Part shown: one piece after another, positions 1 through 8,240 of the stretch
Numbering within the stretch: position 1 is the first letter of the stretch
Layout of the letters: every line of letters begins with the position of its first letter
NCBI RefSeq assembly: GCF_025148785.1
Contig: NZ_CP102271.1
Span: 1,853,972-1,917,971 of the forward strand
Reading direction: 5' to 3'
DNA length: 64,000 bases
DNA from: Catenibacterium mitsuokai
GTDB taxonomy: Bacteria > Bacillota_I > Bacilli_A > Erysipelotrichales > Coprobacillaceae
Notes under the pieces: generated by a model
Seen by the model: only the letters and a program-made list of their open reading frames with translations
The model's database searches: none
What the model was told of the DNA's origin: nothing
Program-made: the position numbers and the translations under genes

Positions 1-731
1 AGGTCTAAACATGCCTGATCAATAGCAATAGGATCAGTAGAAATCAAAATACCAATATCTTTCATACATGGATCTTCTGCCACTGCACAGCAGTCACAAT
101 CGACTGACATATTTTTCATCACATTGATATATACAATATTATCTTTAAAATAATTATGAACAGATGATGCAGCATCAGCCATAGACTCTAAGAATAAATC
201 ATGATTTGCTGTCCATATATCTTCCGGAACACCTGCACCATGTATATATGCTTTGCCATAAGAAGATGCACAACCAATAGAAAGCTGCTTTAAAGCACCT
301 CCATATCCTCCCATTGGATGTCCTTTAAAATGTGATAAGACAAGCATGCCATTATAGTTTGCAATATCTTTTCCAACATAGTTTTTTTGTATCACTTTAC
401 CACCTAGAATATCTAATACAAGATCTGGTCCTTCCGCATCTAATAAATCAACATCAAAGTATCGAGACCATCCATGTTTTTCAATTGTCTTTAGATGTTT
501 TTCTGTTGTATTTCTTGATCCTTCGTAAGCTGTATTACATTCTACAACTGTCCCATCAAGATGTCGGATTATAGGAGCCCAGAACTCAGGTGTTAAGAAA
601 TTCTGATTTCCTTCTTCTCCTGAATGTAACTTAATCGCAATATGACCTGTTAATTCTTTTCCTAACTCTTCATACATAGTAAGAACCATTTCCGGAGAAA
701 TTGTACGTGTAAATAATACTTTTGATTTCAT
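1..731 (-). CDS. DUF362 domain-containing protein (3' end outside window)
   Basis: The frame is open from an ATG at 731 to the window edge (about 243 residues), so the C-terminus is missing. The start has a good Shine-Dalgarno (AGAGAGGTGAT). The translation begins MKSKVLFTRTISPEMVL and contains HIAIKLHSGEEGNQNF, LSHFKGHPMGGYGGALK and a Cys-rich DCDCCAVAEDPCMKDIG stretch. These are typical of DUF362 proteins, a family often linked to Fe-S or ferredoxin-type domains whose biochemical role is poorly defined. The gene is divergent from the MerR-type regulator at 836 and lies directly behind a MerR-type 19-bp-spacer promoter, so it is the likely regulated target. The family call is fairly sure; the function is not known. 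Confidence 0.8.
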   Translation of the reverse strand, partial: MKSKVLFTRTISPEMVLTMYEELGKELTGHIAIKLHSGEEGNQNFLTPEFWAPIIRHLDGTVVECNTAYEGSRNTTEKHLKTIEKHGWSRYFDVDLLDAEGPDLVLDILGGKVIQKNYVGKDIANYNGMLVLSHFKGHPMGGYGGALKQLSIGCASSYGKAYIHGAGVPEDIWTANHDLFLESMADAASSVHNYFKDNIVYINVMKNMSVDCDCCAVAEDPCMKDIGILISTDPIAIDQACLD

Positions 732-752
732 TTATATCACCTCTCTAAAAAA

Positions 753-783
753 ATTGTAACGTTAAACCAAGGTTTAAGGTCAA
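753..783 (-). promoter_or_regulatory. MerR-type promoter/operator for the DUF362 gene
   Basis: On the minus strand there is a -35 TTGACC (778-783), a 19-bp spacer (759-777) and a -10 TACAAT (753-758). The spacer holds a perfect inverted repeat with 7-bp arms, TTAAACCAAGGTTTAA (762-777). A 19-bp rather than 17-bp spacer with a dyad inside it is the hallmark of promoters activated by DNA distortion by MerR proteins. The adjacent divergent gene encodes such a protein. Confidence 0.85.
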
Positions 784-835
784 GAATTATTGAATCACGT
801 TCTATTATTTCTTATACTATTAAAGAGGTGATTCG

Positions 836-1222
836 ATGACTTATACAATTAAGCAGGTATCTGAAATGATGTCTTTACCTGTTTCTACTATTCGTTATTA
901 TGATAAGATGGGTCTCATTCCTTTCTTAGAAAAGAATGAATCAGGTTATCGTATTTTTAAAGAAAAAGATATTTCTATGCTGCGTATTATTGAATGTTTC
1001 AAGAATACAGGTATGAGTATTTCTGAAATGCAACAATATGTAGAAATGGTGAAACGTGGTGATGAATCATTAGAAGAACGTTATCAACTCTTTGTGAGAA
1101 GAAAAGAGATTGTATTAGAAGAAATGCGACAGTTAGAAAAACAACTAGAAACAATTGATCATAAACTCTGGTATTATGAAACTGCCATAAAAGCAGGTAC
1201 AGAAGATATTCATAAAAAATAA
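836..1222 (+). CDS. MerR family transcriptional regulator
   Basis: 128 residues. The N-terminus (YTIKQVSEMMSLPVSTIRYYD) is the MerR winged helix-turn-helix, followed by GLIPFLEKNESGYRIF and a C-terminal coiled-coil dimerisation helix (roughly residues 80-120). There are no obvious metal-binding cysteines in the C-terminus, so the signal is more likely a small organic molecule than a metal ion (inference). The start is preceded by AGAGGTGAT. It is divergent from the DUF362 gene, and the MerR-type operator sits between them. A rho-independent terminator follows at once. Confidence 0.92.
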   Translation: MTYTIKQVSEMMSLPVSTIRYYDKMGLIPFLEKNESGYRIFKEKDISMLRIIECFKNTGMSISEMQQYVEMVKRGDESLEERYQLFVRRKEIVLEEMRQLEKQLETIDHKLWYYETAIKAGTEDIHKK

Positions 1223-1250
1223 TCCTCTCGTGTTACAGAGAGGATTTTTT
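1221..1250 (+). terminator. Rho-independent terminator after merR-type gene
   Basis: A 9-bp perfect stem AATCCTCTC/GAGAGGATT (1221-1229 with 1238-1246) is followed by a T run and overlaps the stop codon of the regulator. Confidence 0.85.
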
Positions 1251-1258
1251 GTATGGAG

Positions 1259-1603
1259 TTATTCTCCTTCTATTTCTTTAATTAAACATTCATTGCCTTG
1301 CACTAAGACAGTATTCCCACTATGACAATAAGGACATTCTCTGCCATAATCGATTGTAGAATAAGTATTTTGACAGTTATGGCAGATTGTAATAGCTTCA
1401 ATCCATTCATAATCAAGTGTGGAATACTTAAGCAATGGCACTTTCTTCTTATAATATTCCCAGCAGTCTACTAAATAGTCCGGTTCAATACCACTGACCT
1501 TGCCTATCTGTAAAATGACCTTGCGGATATCTGTGAGGCTGTTTTCCTGTGCGACATCTTCTAATGTTCTGACAATATGTACGACAATACCTAATTCATG
1601 CAT
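1259..1603 (-). CDS. hypA: Hydrogenase maturation nickel metallochaperone HypA
   Basis: 114 residues, the usual HypA length. The protein starts MHELGIV, giving the conserved His2 that binds Ni2+, and has the zinc-site pair CHNC...CPYC in the second half. HypA works with the GTPase HypB to load nickel into [NiFe]-hydrogenase (or urease). It is the last gene of a tight operon, hypB - Fe-S/FAD oxidoreductase - hypA, with a 2-bp gap to the oxidoreductase stop. The insertion sequence at 3922-7867 now separates it from the hypB promoter, so expression is probably reduced by polarity. No nickel enzyme is encoded in this window. Confidence 0.92.
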   Translation of the reverse strand: MHELGIVVHIVRTLEDVAQENSLTDIRKVILQIGKVSGIEPDYLVDCWEYYKKKVPLLKYSTLDYEWIEAITICHNCQNTYSTIDYGRECPYCHSGNTVLVQGNECLIKEIEGE

Positions 1604-1605
1604 TT

Positions 1606-3918
1606 TTATTTCTTCTTATTACGTAAAATCTTAATCTGTCTTTTTGCAGCATAAGGAAGAATGAACTTCATCTTATCTTCTGATCTTACCATATTGCTTC
1701 CTTCTGGAATATCTCTTGTAAGCTTGATTGCATCAAATTCACATTTAGTTGTACATAGACCACATCCAATACATTTATTAGGATCTACTACACTTGTGCC
1801 ACATCCAAGACAGCGTTTTGCTTCTGTTTGTACCTGTTCAGACGTAAATGTAGAACGTAAATCTCTAAATGTTTCTGTCGCAAGACCCTGTTTAGTACCT
1901 GGAATCTGTCTCTTTGAATGATCAAAGTCTAAAGTAATTAAAATATCGTCCTTATCAAGCTGAGTAAACTGGTGTAAATCTCTACCTAAAGTTAAAGAAT
2001 GACCATTATGTACATAACGATGCATTGATTCAGCAGCTTCTTTACCCTGTGCAATCGCATCAATCGCAAAGCGAGGACCTGTATAGACATCTCCTCCTGT
2101 AAAGATATCTTGTACAGAAGTCTGTAAAGTAATGGCATCCGCTTGAATTGTACCATTTGGATTTGTATTGATATCTAATCCTTCTACAGGAATAATATCC
2201 TGTCCTACAGATAATAAGACATAATCACATGGATAACTTTCTGTTTGTGTTTCATCATAAGATGGATTAAAGGCACCTGTTTCATCTCTTAAAGATATAC
2301 ATTTCTTTAATGTGATTGTGTGATCCTTGATTTCCTGAGGACCCCATCCACAATGCATTGTAATACCTTCGTGAATGGCTTCTTCTACTTCATCAGGGCT
2401 TGCAGGCATGTCTTTTTCTGATTCTACACAGAATAAGTCAACAGACACTGCACCACTTCTTAAAGCACTTCTTGCCACATCCATAGCCACGTTACCACCA
2501 CCAATGACAACCACATGACCACTAAGCATATCTTTACTCTCTTCTTTATTAACTTCTCTTAAGAAATCAACACCTGTCATAACATACTCTTCATTCATTC
2601 CAGGAATATTTAATTTCTTACCACCTTGTGCACCAATCGCAAGATAGATGGCTTCATAACCTTCTTCACGTAATCCATCAATAGTGATATCTTTACCGAT
2701 TTCTACACCACATCTAAATTCAATGCCCATTGCCTTAAGTACTTCTATTTCTGCATCAATGACATCTTTTTCTAATCTAAATGATGGAATACCATAACGA
2801 AGCATACCACCTGGTTTTTCTTCTTTTTCAAAGACAGTGACAGGATAACCCTTGATTCTTAAATAATAAGCAGCGCTCATACCAGCAGGACCTGCACCAA
2901 TAATAGCCATCTTATTAGAATAGAATCCGCCCTCTTCATTTTCACATAATGGGATATAGCGTTCTTCCTCGTTAAGTTCTCTTTCCGCAATGAACTTCTT
3001 GATTTCATCAATTGCGAGAGGGGCATCCAATAATCCACGTGTACATTCCTGTTCACATCTTCTGTTACATATAGAACCGCATACGGCAGGGAATGGATTA
3101 AAGTCTTTAATAAGCTTTAAAGCATCCATGTAACGTCCAACACTGGCCATCTTGATATAACCCTGTACAGGAAGATGAGCAGGACAGGCTGTTTTACAAG
3201 GCGCAGTTCCTGTTTCATGACAATTGACTTTGGCAGTATCTCTAAAATCAGGATTCCAATGATCTGGTCCCCATTTAATCATATCTGGTAATTCCACTTG
3301 TGGATATTCAATAGGCCCCTTCTTTGTACAAAGCTTCTGTCCAAGCTTTGCAGCTCCTACTGGACATACTTCTACACACTTACCACAGGCAACACACTTG
3401 CTGACATCCACATGTGCACGATAAGCACTTGCAGACATATTTGGTGTATTAAAGAGCTGACTTGTTCTTAAGGCATTACATACACCTGCTGCACAGTTAC
3501 AAATCGCAAAGATCTTATCTTCACCATCAATATTTGTAATCTGATGCACATAACCTTTTCTTTCACATCTTTCTAATGTTTCAATAACCTCTTCATAAGT
3601 ACAGTAATGACCACCTTTATTTGTCTCTACAACATAATCAGCCATATCACCCACCGCAATACATACATCGGCTTCAATATCACCTGTACCTTCTCCTCGA
3701 ACTCTTTGTTGCCTACGACATGAACATGGAGATAAAGCATACTTATCATACTTATTCAACCAATGAGAAATCTTTTCTACAGACACCGCTTTCTGATTGG
3801 CTTCAATCGATTTTTCTACTGGAATAACATGCATTCCAATACCAGCCCCTCCTGGAGGCACCATTGGAGTGACCTTTTCTAGTGGTAATCTTGTCATCTG
3901 TTCAAAAAAATCAGTCAC
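1606..3918 (-). pseudogene. C-terminal fragment of IS-interrupted Fe-S/FAD (GltD-like) oxidoreductase
   Basis: 770 codons readable from a GTG at 3918. In order: a Cys-rich segment (PCSCRRQQRVRG, ICNCAAGVCNALR), a ferredoxin-type 4Fe-4S motif (CVACGKCVEVCP), a GltD-like Fe-S linker (CGSICNRRCEQEC), FAD- and NAD(P)H-binding Rossmann motifs (IGAGPAGMSAAYYL, VIGGGNVAMDVAR) and a C-terminal CIGCGLCTTKC cluster motif. The N-terminal part lies at 7865-8236 on the other side of the insertion sequence. Removing 3922-7867 and one copy of the GTT target duplication rejoins ...EHPV-VTDFFEQ... in frame, 893 codons in all. No Shine-Dalgarno precedes the GTG, so this half is probably not made or is inactive. 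The enzyme is a soluble NAD(P)H/ferredoxin electron-transfer protein of unknown partner; its place between hypB and hypA suggests hydrogen metabolism. Confidence 0.85.
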
Positions 3919-3921
3919 AAC

Positions 3922-3946
3922 TAAACTGGTTCAAAAGTCAAGGACA
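3922..3946. repeat. Left terminal inverted repeat of the two-transposase IS
   Basis: Starts TAAACTGGTTCAAAAG and ends AAGGACA. Read on the minus strand it contains TTGACT (3936-3941), an outward-facing -35 element placed 14 bp from the end. With a 3-bp circle junction this lies 17 bp from TAAAAT at the tip of the right end. Confidence 0.75.
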
Positions 3947-3966
3947 GAAAGTTGACAGTCCCTGCT

Positions 3967-3998
3967 AAATGAGCATCACCGTAAGGTGATGCTCATTT
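3967..3998. terminator. Hairpin near left IS end (T run on the plus strand)
   Basis: A perfect 14-bp stem AAATGAGCATCACC/GGTGATGCTCATTT with a 4-base loop is followed by T residues in the plus direction. It would stop transcription entering the element from the left flank. In the minus direction it may also serve as a weak terminator for the transposase mRNA. Confidence 0.7.
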
Positions 3999-4088
3999 TT
4001 TTGCGCCTGTTCCCCAGCCTTTTTCCACGACGAAAAGAAGTCCTGATTTTATGGACTTTTCCCGATATATTATTTATGATTTGTCTAA

Positions 4089-5402
4089 TTAGTATAATGC
4101 ATCAAGATCCTTATAATAGTCCAGTTCTGTATAGTTCTTCCAGTTCAATGGATCCTTAAGCAGTTTCTTGATTTCAGCTGTTGCTTCATGATAATAGAAT
4201 TTTAAAGCCTTACTAATCTTCTCAATGATTTCCGAAATCTTCTTCAGCTGATTCTCTACTAGTTCCTGCTGTTTTACCCATTTCCTGTTTTCATCCTCCA
4301 TCTTCTTCATATCACGCATGATGATTTCGCCCGCATTCCTTAATAATCTGGACTGCTGCTCATTGATCTTCTGACGTTCCTTACGGAGCTCCTTCTTTTT
4401 TTCCTGCATTTCAAGCTTAGCCTCAATGATCTTTTCAAGAGGCATAAGCTCTGATGCCTTCACCCCATAATAGCTGTCCAGTGGATACTGACCTGTCACC
4501 TTATATGTATAGAATTCACTTGGAGACAGTGCTGCAAGGGTATCCTGATATCTTTCATTATTATGCATATTGATATATCCATTAATGAGCCTTCTTACAG
4601 TAGCTATATCCCCACATCTTGCGATGATGTCAATGACCTCAGTCTTCATACGCCCAAAGAATGATTCCATAGGAGCGTTGTCCTGACTGTTTCCTCTTCT
4701 GGACATTGACTGGATGAAATCATTCTCATTAAGAAGCTGTTTGAAAGATGTTGACAGATACTGTGAGCCCTGGTCACTGTGGCAGTATACCTCCAGATTC
4801 TTGGGGAACTCGTCCTTATGATTCTCCATCATATTATTGAATGCCTTCTGAACAAGAGACACATCCATTCTGCCTGATACATAATGACCTAGTATTTCAG
4901 TTGTATAGGCATCCTTGAACGCACACATATAGGCTGGAGTACGGCTATAGCCGTAATGAATATAAGTGATATCAGTAAGGATGACCTGTCTTACACCTAA
5001 CTTGAAGTTACGGTTAACGAGATTAGGCTTTGCCATGCACTCATGATGGTGGGTTGCCTGTCCCTTGTATGCATCCTTCTTGGGAAGCTGTGCAGTAATC
5101 TGCATCTTTTTCATGATGGCTGAAGCTCTTGATACGCTGATATTGTAATTGAACCTTCTGAACATATGTCGGCGGAAAGTTCGCTTTCCGGGAACGAATC
5201 CTAGTGTTTTAATGATCTTCTTGAAGCACTGCATCACATGGCTTTCATCCTGTTTTCTAGCTGCCTGCTTCCCGTCTCTATCCTCCCTGCGTGCCACATA
5301 ATTATAATAGCCGGTGCTGCTTACACCAAATAATTTGAACACTTTGGTGTTAGTATAACCATTCTCTTTTGCCTTTCCCCTGCTTATGTAGTCATAAGCC
5401 AT
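4089..5402 (-). CDS. IS3-type DDE transposase (second, with C-terminal coiled-coil extension)
   Basis: 437 residues. An N-terminal HTH_21-like region (GVSSTGYYNYVARRED...GKRTFRRHM) leads to the retroviral-type integrase core with D144 (ILTDITYIHYG), D210 (CHSDQGSQYL) and E246 (DNAPMESFFGRMKTE). The last spacing is 35 residues, the canonical DD(35)E. Residues about 320-400 form a Lys/Glu-rich coiled coil absent from standard IS3 OrfB proteins; it could serve contacts with the other element-encoded proteins (inference). The ATG is 17 bp after the stop of the 158-residue ORF, so the three genes form one transcript. All catalytic residues are intact. Confidence 0.9.
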   Translation of the reverse strand: MAYDYISRGKAKENGYTNTKVFKLFGVSSTGYYNYVARREDRDGKQAARKQDESHVMQCFKKIIKTLGFVPGKRTFRRHMFRRFNYNISVSRASAIMKKMQITAQLPKKDAYKGQATHHHECMAKPNLVNRNFKLGVRQVILTDITYIHYGYSRTPAYMCAFKDAYTTEILGHYVSGRMDVSLVQKAFNNMMENHKDEFPKNLEVYCHSDQGSQYLSTSFKQLLNENDFIQSMSRRGNSQDNAPMESFFGRMKTEVIDIIARCGDIATVRRLINGYINMHNNERYQDTLAALSPSEFYTYKVTGQYPLDSYYGVKASELMPLEKIIEAKLEMQEKKKELRKERQKINEQQSRLLRNAGEIIMRDMKKMEDENRKWVKQQELVENQLKKISEIIEKISKALKFYYHEATAEIKKLLKDPLNWKNYTELDYYKDLDALY

Positions 5403-5419
5403 GAAGAGCTTGTCCTCCT

Positions 5420-5896
5420 TTACTTCTTGTCGCTGTAGGATGAGTATATCTCCTCCAGTATGGAAGGCATTTTTTTTTGAAATTCTACGTAATCCTCAAG
5501 ATATCTGATACGTGCCTCCTGGTATGCAACCTTCTCTTCGAGAGTCATTTCAGGCATTTCCTCAATAGGGATGCTTCCATCATAGTTCTCAGCCTTTGGT
5601 TCAAACTCCCCGTTCTTCGCTTTCTGTCTTGCACGCTTGGCTGCTGCCTGAGCGCAGTTCTTTCCTAGTTTCTTAGTATCGAACCCTAATGATTCATAAG
5701 CCTCGATTGATGTCATTCCACTTTCAAGCTGCTTATACAGTGCAACATAGAAGTCCTTTGTATAGATGAATGCATCCATATTCTTTGTAAGTTCTGCAAC
5801 GAACTTATTATCTGAATGTTCAATAACTGCATCTCTATGTGCAAGTCTCTGCGCCTCTGTCTGCTGTTGCCTGTTCTTCTTTCTTTCCTGAGCCAT
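5420..5896 (-). CDS. IS-encoded helper protein with HTH-like module
   Basis: 158 residues, basic. The segment from about residue 33 to 100 (FIYTKDFYVALYKQLESG...YESLGFDTKKLGKNCAQAAAKRARQKAKNG) resembles the modules repeated in the N-terminus of the 646-residue transposase, where a Thr-x-Glu-Phe start and a Gly-Phe-Asp-x-x-x-Leu-Gly core recur. By position it is OrfA-like and probably DNA-binding. A C-terminal helix (EEKVAYQEARIRYLEDYVEFQKK) looks like a coiled coil. It overlaps the upstream transposase gene by 62 bp in another frame, suggesting translational coupling or frameshifting. No enzymatic motif is seen. Confidence 0.75.
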   Translation of the reverse strand: MAQERKKNRQQQTEAQRLAHRDAVIEHSDNKFVAELTKNMDAFIYTKDFYVALYKQLESGMTSIEAYESLGFDTKKLGKNCAQAAAKRARQKAKNGEFEPKAENYDGSIPIEEMPEMTLEEKVAYQEARIRYLEDYVEFQKKMPSILEEIYSSYSDKK

Positions 5897-7775
5897 ATAA
5901 TTCCATATCCTCCTCTGTCAGAGCGCCAAGCTCAACTGCACGCTTGAGCGCCTTTTCTCTCGCTTTTTTCATCATTTTATCATACTTTTCCTGTTCGTTT
6001 TGAAGATAATCTGAATATTCATTATCAGATAATGAATTAAGATAGTCTTCATATTCAGTTGGTGTCATCTTATTACGTGTCCACTGAGGACGCTCATTAT
6101 TATAGTAGTATACATAATTATCTATCATTTCCTTCACTTCTTCCGGAGTGGAACAGCCAGACAGGTCGCACTCATCCTTCATATGTCCAAAGAAGGATTC
6201 CTGGCTTGCATTATCCCAGCAGTTTCCCCTGCGTGACATGGACTGTCTGTATCCTAGTTCCTTAAGCCTGCCCTGGAATAAATCATTAAAATAGAGGGAG
6301 CCCTGGTCAGAATGGAAGATGGCATCCTCAGAAGGATCAAGAGTATCTATTGTATCCATAACTAAATTAAGATCGTTACCTGAAGAAGTGATATGACTTA
6401 CAACACGTCCGCTTACTGCATCCTTTATGCAAGACAGGTATTCAGTTCTGTTCAGCCCGTATTTTAGATAGCTCACATCTGTGAGCAGTATGTCACCCGG
6501 CCTTGCCAGACGGAACATTCTCTTAAGAAGGTTTGGCTTCCTGTTGCTTTTTAAGTTTTCTCTGTACGTTTTCAATTCAGTACGCTCCCTGCGGATGGCG
6601 CATATGCAGTTGTATTTTCTCATCAGCCTGAGAATCTTGTTTCTCCCAAAATGAACACCACATATATCGGGAAGCATCATATAGATGGTGCGCGTTCCTT
6701 TTCTGAATCCCTTATAATCCATGACCTTCCTTATGTATTCAAAATCAATCTCATCCTGCCTTTCTTTCATACCGTAATTATCATCTGAGAGTATTGAATA
6801 ATAGGATGACTTGGATATGCCGATTCTCTTTAGTATGGAACGGATAGAATAATCATATCTGTCGTGTGGGAGGTCTCTTATCCATATGCATAATGCCTTC
6901 TTCTGCTCGGGGGTAAGGGAAGGAAGAATTTTCCTGATAGTATCAAAATGCATCATTGACAGTTTTTCTAGTGCTCTCATCCTGTTGTGCTGGATGCGGC
7001 ATCTGAACTCCTGGTCACATTCCACCACCATATCATCAGAATCACCATTCCAGGATATGAGCTGTTTCTTTATTTTATTTCGCACTCTGATAGGAAAATC
7101 AGAACCATCAATCTCAAATATTCCAAGGATCTCATCAACGGGATAACTATAGAATATTGAAGCTTCATCATAGAACTGTTTATTAAGTGTAAAATGATCT
7201 GTATTGCATCTCTTTACATATGGATGACCAAAGTATTTCTCTGCTGCATCAGCACTTATCTTTTCTTTAGTTTTTTCTCCATCTTCAAGTTTTCTTTTTA
7301 ATTCATATATTCTATGATATCCGACTTTTTCGGGATCAAGACCACAGGATTCAAGCTGATTTTCAATGGACACAGAAGGATATTCTTTATAGGCTTTATT
7401 AATGAACTCAGAACTAAATGTAATTCCTCTACGTCCTTTGACGAATACCCCGGAGTCAACTAGAAATGAATTATCATATAATTCAACTGAATATATACTC
7501 TGTCCAAATACCTTATTTTTTCCGTTAGTAGGACGACCATAGCGCTTAAAGTTAATGTTGATGTTATTTATTATAATTTTCCCTAACATCGAACAATCAA
7601 AGCCGTATGATTTAAGTGTTTCTCTTATCTGTAAGGTAGATGGCTGCTTAATCCATTCATCATATAAGATGCATCTGAATTCATGTGTTAATACAAGTCT
7701 GTCTTGTCTTATGGCTTTGACATAGGGTGATTTAGATAATAACTCAATTTCTTCATTAGTGAACTTTTTTGGCAT
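5835..7775 (-). CDS. IS3-type DDE transposase (first, with repeated N-terminal DNA-binding modules)
   Basis: 646 residues, far longer than IS3 OrfB (about 280). The N-terminal 250 residues hold about three related modules (near 14-80, 108-165, 184-240) sharing patterns such as YVK-x4-D-x3-LT-x-EF and SYGFDCSMLGK; they are likely site-specific DNA-binding units. An HTH_21-like part (SKSSYYSILSDDNYG...GFRKGTRTIYMML) precedes the DDE core: D433 (LLTDVSYLKYG), D490 (FHSDQGSLYF) and E526 (DNASQESFFGHMKDE), with 35 residues between the last two. The ATG has no good Shine-Dalgarno. An AAGGAGG lies further upstream, before a terminator hairpin, which suggests tight control of expression. Confidence 0.9.
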   Translation of the reverse strand: MPKKFTNEEIELLSKSPYVKAIRQDRLVLTHEFRCILYDEWIKQPSTLQIRETLKSYGFDCSMLGKIIINNININFKRYGRPTNGKNKVFGQSIYSVELYDNSFLVDSGVFVKGRRGITFSSEFINKAYKEYPSVSIENQLESCGLDPEKVGYHRIYELKRKLEDGEKTKEKISADAAEKYFGHPYVKRCNTDHFTLNKQFYDEASIFYSYPVDEILGIFEIDGSDFPIRVRNKIKKQLISWNGDSDDMVVECDQEFRCRIQHNRMRALEKLSMMHFDTIRKILPSLTPEQKKALCIWIRDLPHDRYDYSIRSILKRIGISKSSYYSILSDDNYGMKERQDEIDFEYIRKVMDYKGFRKGTRTIYMMLPDICGVHFGRNKILRLMRKYNCICAIRRERTELKTYRENLKSNRKPNLLKRMFRLARPGDILLTDVSYLKYGLNRTEYLSCIKDAVSGRVVSHITSSGNDLNLVMDTIDTLDPSEDAIFHSDQGSLYFNDLFQGRLKELGYRQSMSRRGNCWDNASQESFFGHMKDECDLSGCSTPEEVKEMIDNYVYYYNNERPQWTRNKMTPTEYEDYLNSLSDNEYSDYLQNEQEKYDKMMKKAREKALKRAVELGALTEEDMELYGSGKKEEQATADRGAETCT

Positions 7776-7798
7776 AGCATAATTTCAACAACGAAACG

Positions 7799-7826
7799 AA
7801 AAAAAGATACCCACAAGGTGGGTATC
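7799..7826 (-). terminator. Inward-facing terminator/attenuator at right IS end
   Basis: A perfect 9-bp stem GATACCCAC/GTGGGTATC (7806-7814 with 7818-7826) is followed on the minus strand by seven T residues. It lies between the right end and the first transposase ATG (7775). It would stop host transcripts from the hypB operon entering the transposase genes. It would also attenuate any transcript starting at the IS end. Confidence 0.8.
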
Positions 7827-7842
7827 ACAACTGTCAGGTTGT

Positions 7843-7867
7843 TGTCCTCCTTATGGGTACCATTTTA
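7843..7867. repeat. Right terminal inverted repeat of the two-transposase IS
   Basis: On the minus strand it begins TAAAATGGTACCC and ends AGGAGGACA. The first six bases, TAAAAT (7862-7867), form a -10 hexamer. In a circular intermediate with a 3-bp junction they lie 17 bp from the TTGACT of the left end. In the present location no good -35 is found 16-18 bp upstream in the host gene. Confidence 0.75.
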
Positions 7868-8236
7868 AACTGGATGCTCTTTGACTAAATCATTATTCAT
7901 AACCATGAATTCTGCAGAACCAGGGACAAACTGAGGCATCACATATTGTTTATGATGATCTTCATTTTCCCAGTTATATTCAATCATCCCTATATCACAT
8001 ACTTCTTTTAATACACGTTCAACACGCTCTTCTTCCCAGCCTGTTCTTTTAAGAATTTCTTCAAAAGACATAGGTTTGCGTACTTCAAAAAATAAACATA
8101 AATTACATTGTTCATCATTCAAGATTTCACTTAAACATTTGTATTCAGGATCATCTTCCTTGAGTTTCTTGAACTTCACTGGTATTCGATCTGTAATACG
8201 TCTTGCAAGTCTATCAATATTATCTCTATAGGCCAT
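7865..8236 (-). pseudogene. N-terminal fragment of IS-interrupted Fe-S/FAD oxidoreductase
   Basis: 123 codons. The last bases, including the stop codon, come from the insertion sequence end, so the host-derived part is 7868-8236. The protein (MAYRDNIDRLARRITDRIPVK...) has a winged-helix-like region (MSFEEILKRTGWEEERVERVLKEVCDIGMIEYNW) and ends NNDLVKEHPV. From memory of related clostridial NAD(P)H/Fe-S oxidoreductases, this is the segment immediately before the Cys-rich part now found at 3918 and downstream. It starts 4 bp after the hypB stop. On its own it has no cofactor site and is presumably non-functional. Confidence 0.85.
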
Positions 8237-8240
8237 TGTT

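Larger units (their letters stand above)
3922..7867. mobile_element. Insertion sequence with two IS3-type DDE transposases and a helper ORF
   Basis: Boundaries were set from three concordant signs. Imperfect 25-bp terminal inverted repeats (3922-3946 and 7843-7867) share TAAA-TGGT-C--A-----AGGACA. A 3-bp direct duplication AAC lies at 3919-3921 and 7868-7870. Excision restores the interrupted oxidoreductase exactly. The element carries three overlapping or closely spaced minus-strand genes (646, 158 and 437 residues). Both large proteins have a complete IS3-type DDE core. Ordinary IS3-family elements are 1.2-1.6 kb with one transposase made from two frames, so a 3.9-kb element with two full DDE enzymes is atypical. 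Hairpins with T runs facing inward sit near each end. Confidence 0.85.

Noticed and set aside
332-574. 80-codon plus-strand frame opposite the DUF362 gene
   Set aside because: It lies wholly antisense to a well-conserved protein, has no ribosome-binding site and shows no recognisable motif.
3916-3930. 8-bp repeat TAAACTGG as the target duplication of the large IS
   Set aside because: Excision on this basis leaves the host gene out of frame with a stop. A 3-bp AAC duplication with TAAA-starting ends restores the frame, gives better inverted repeats and creates the 17-bp junction promoter.
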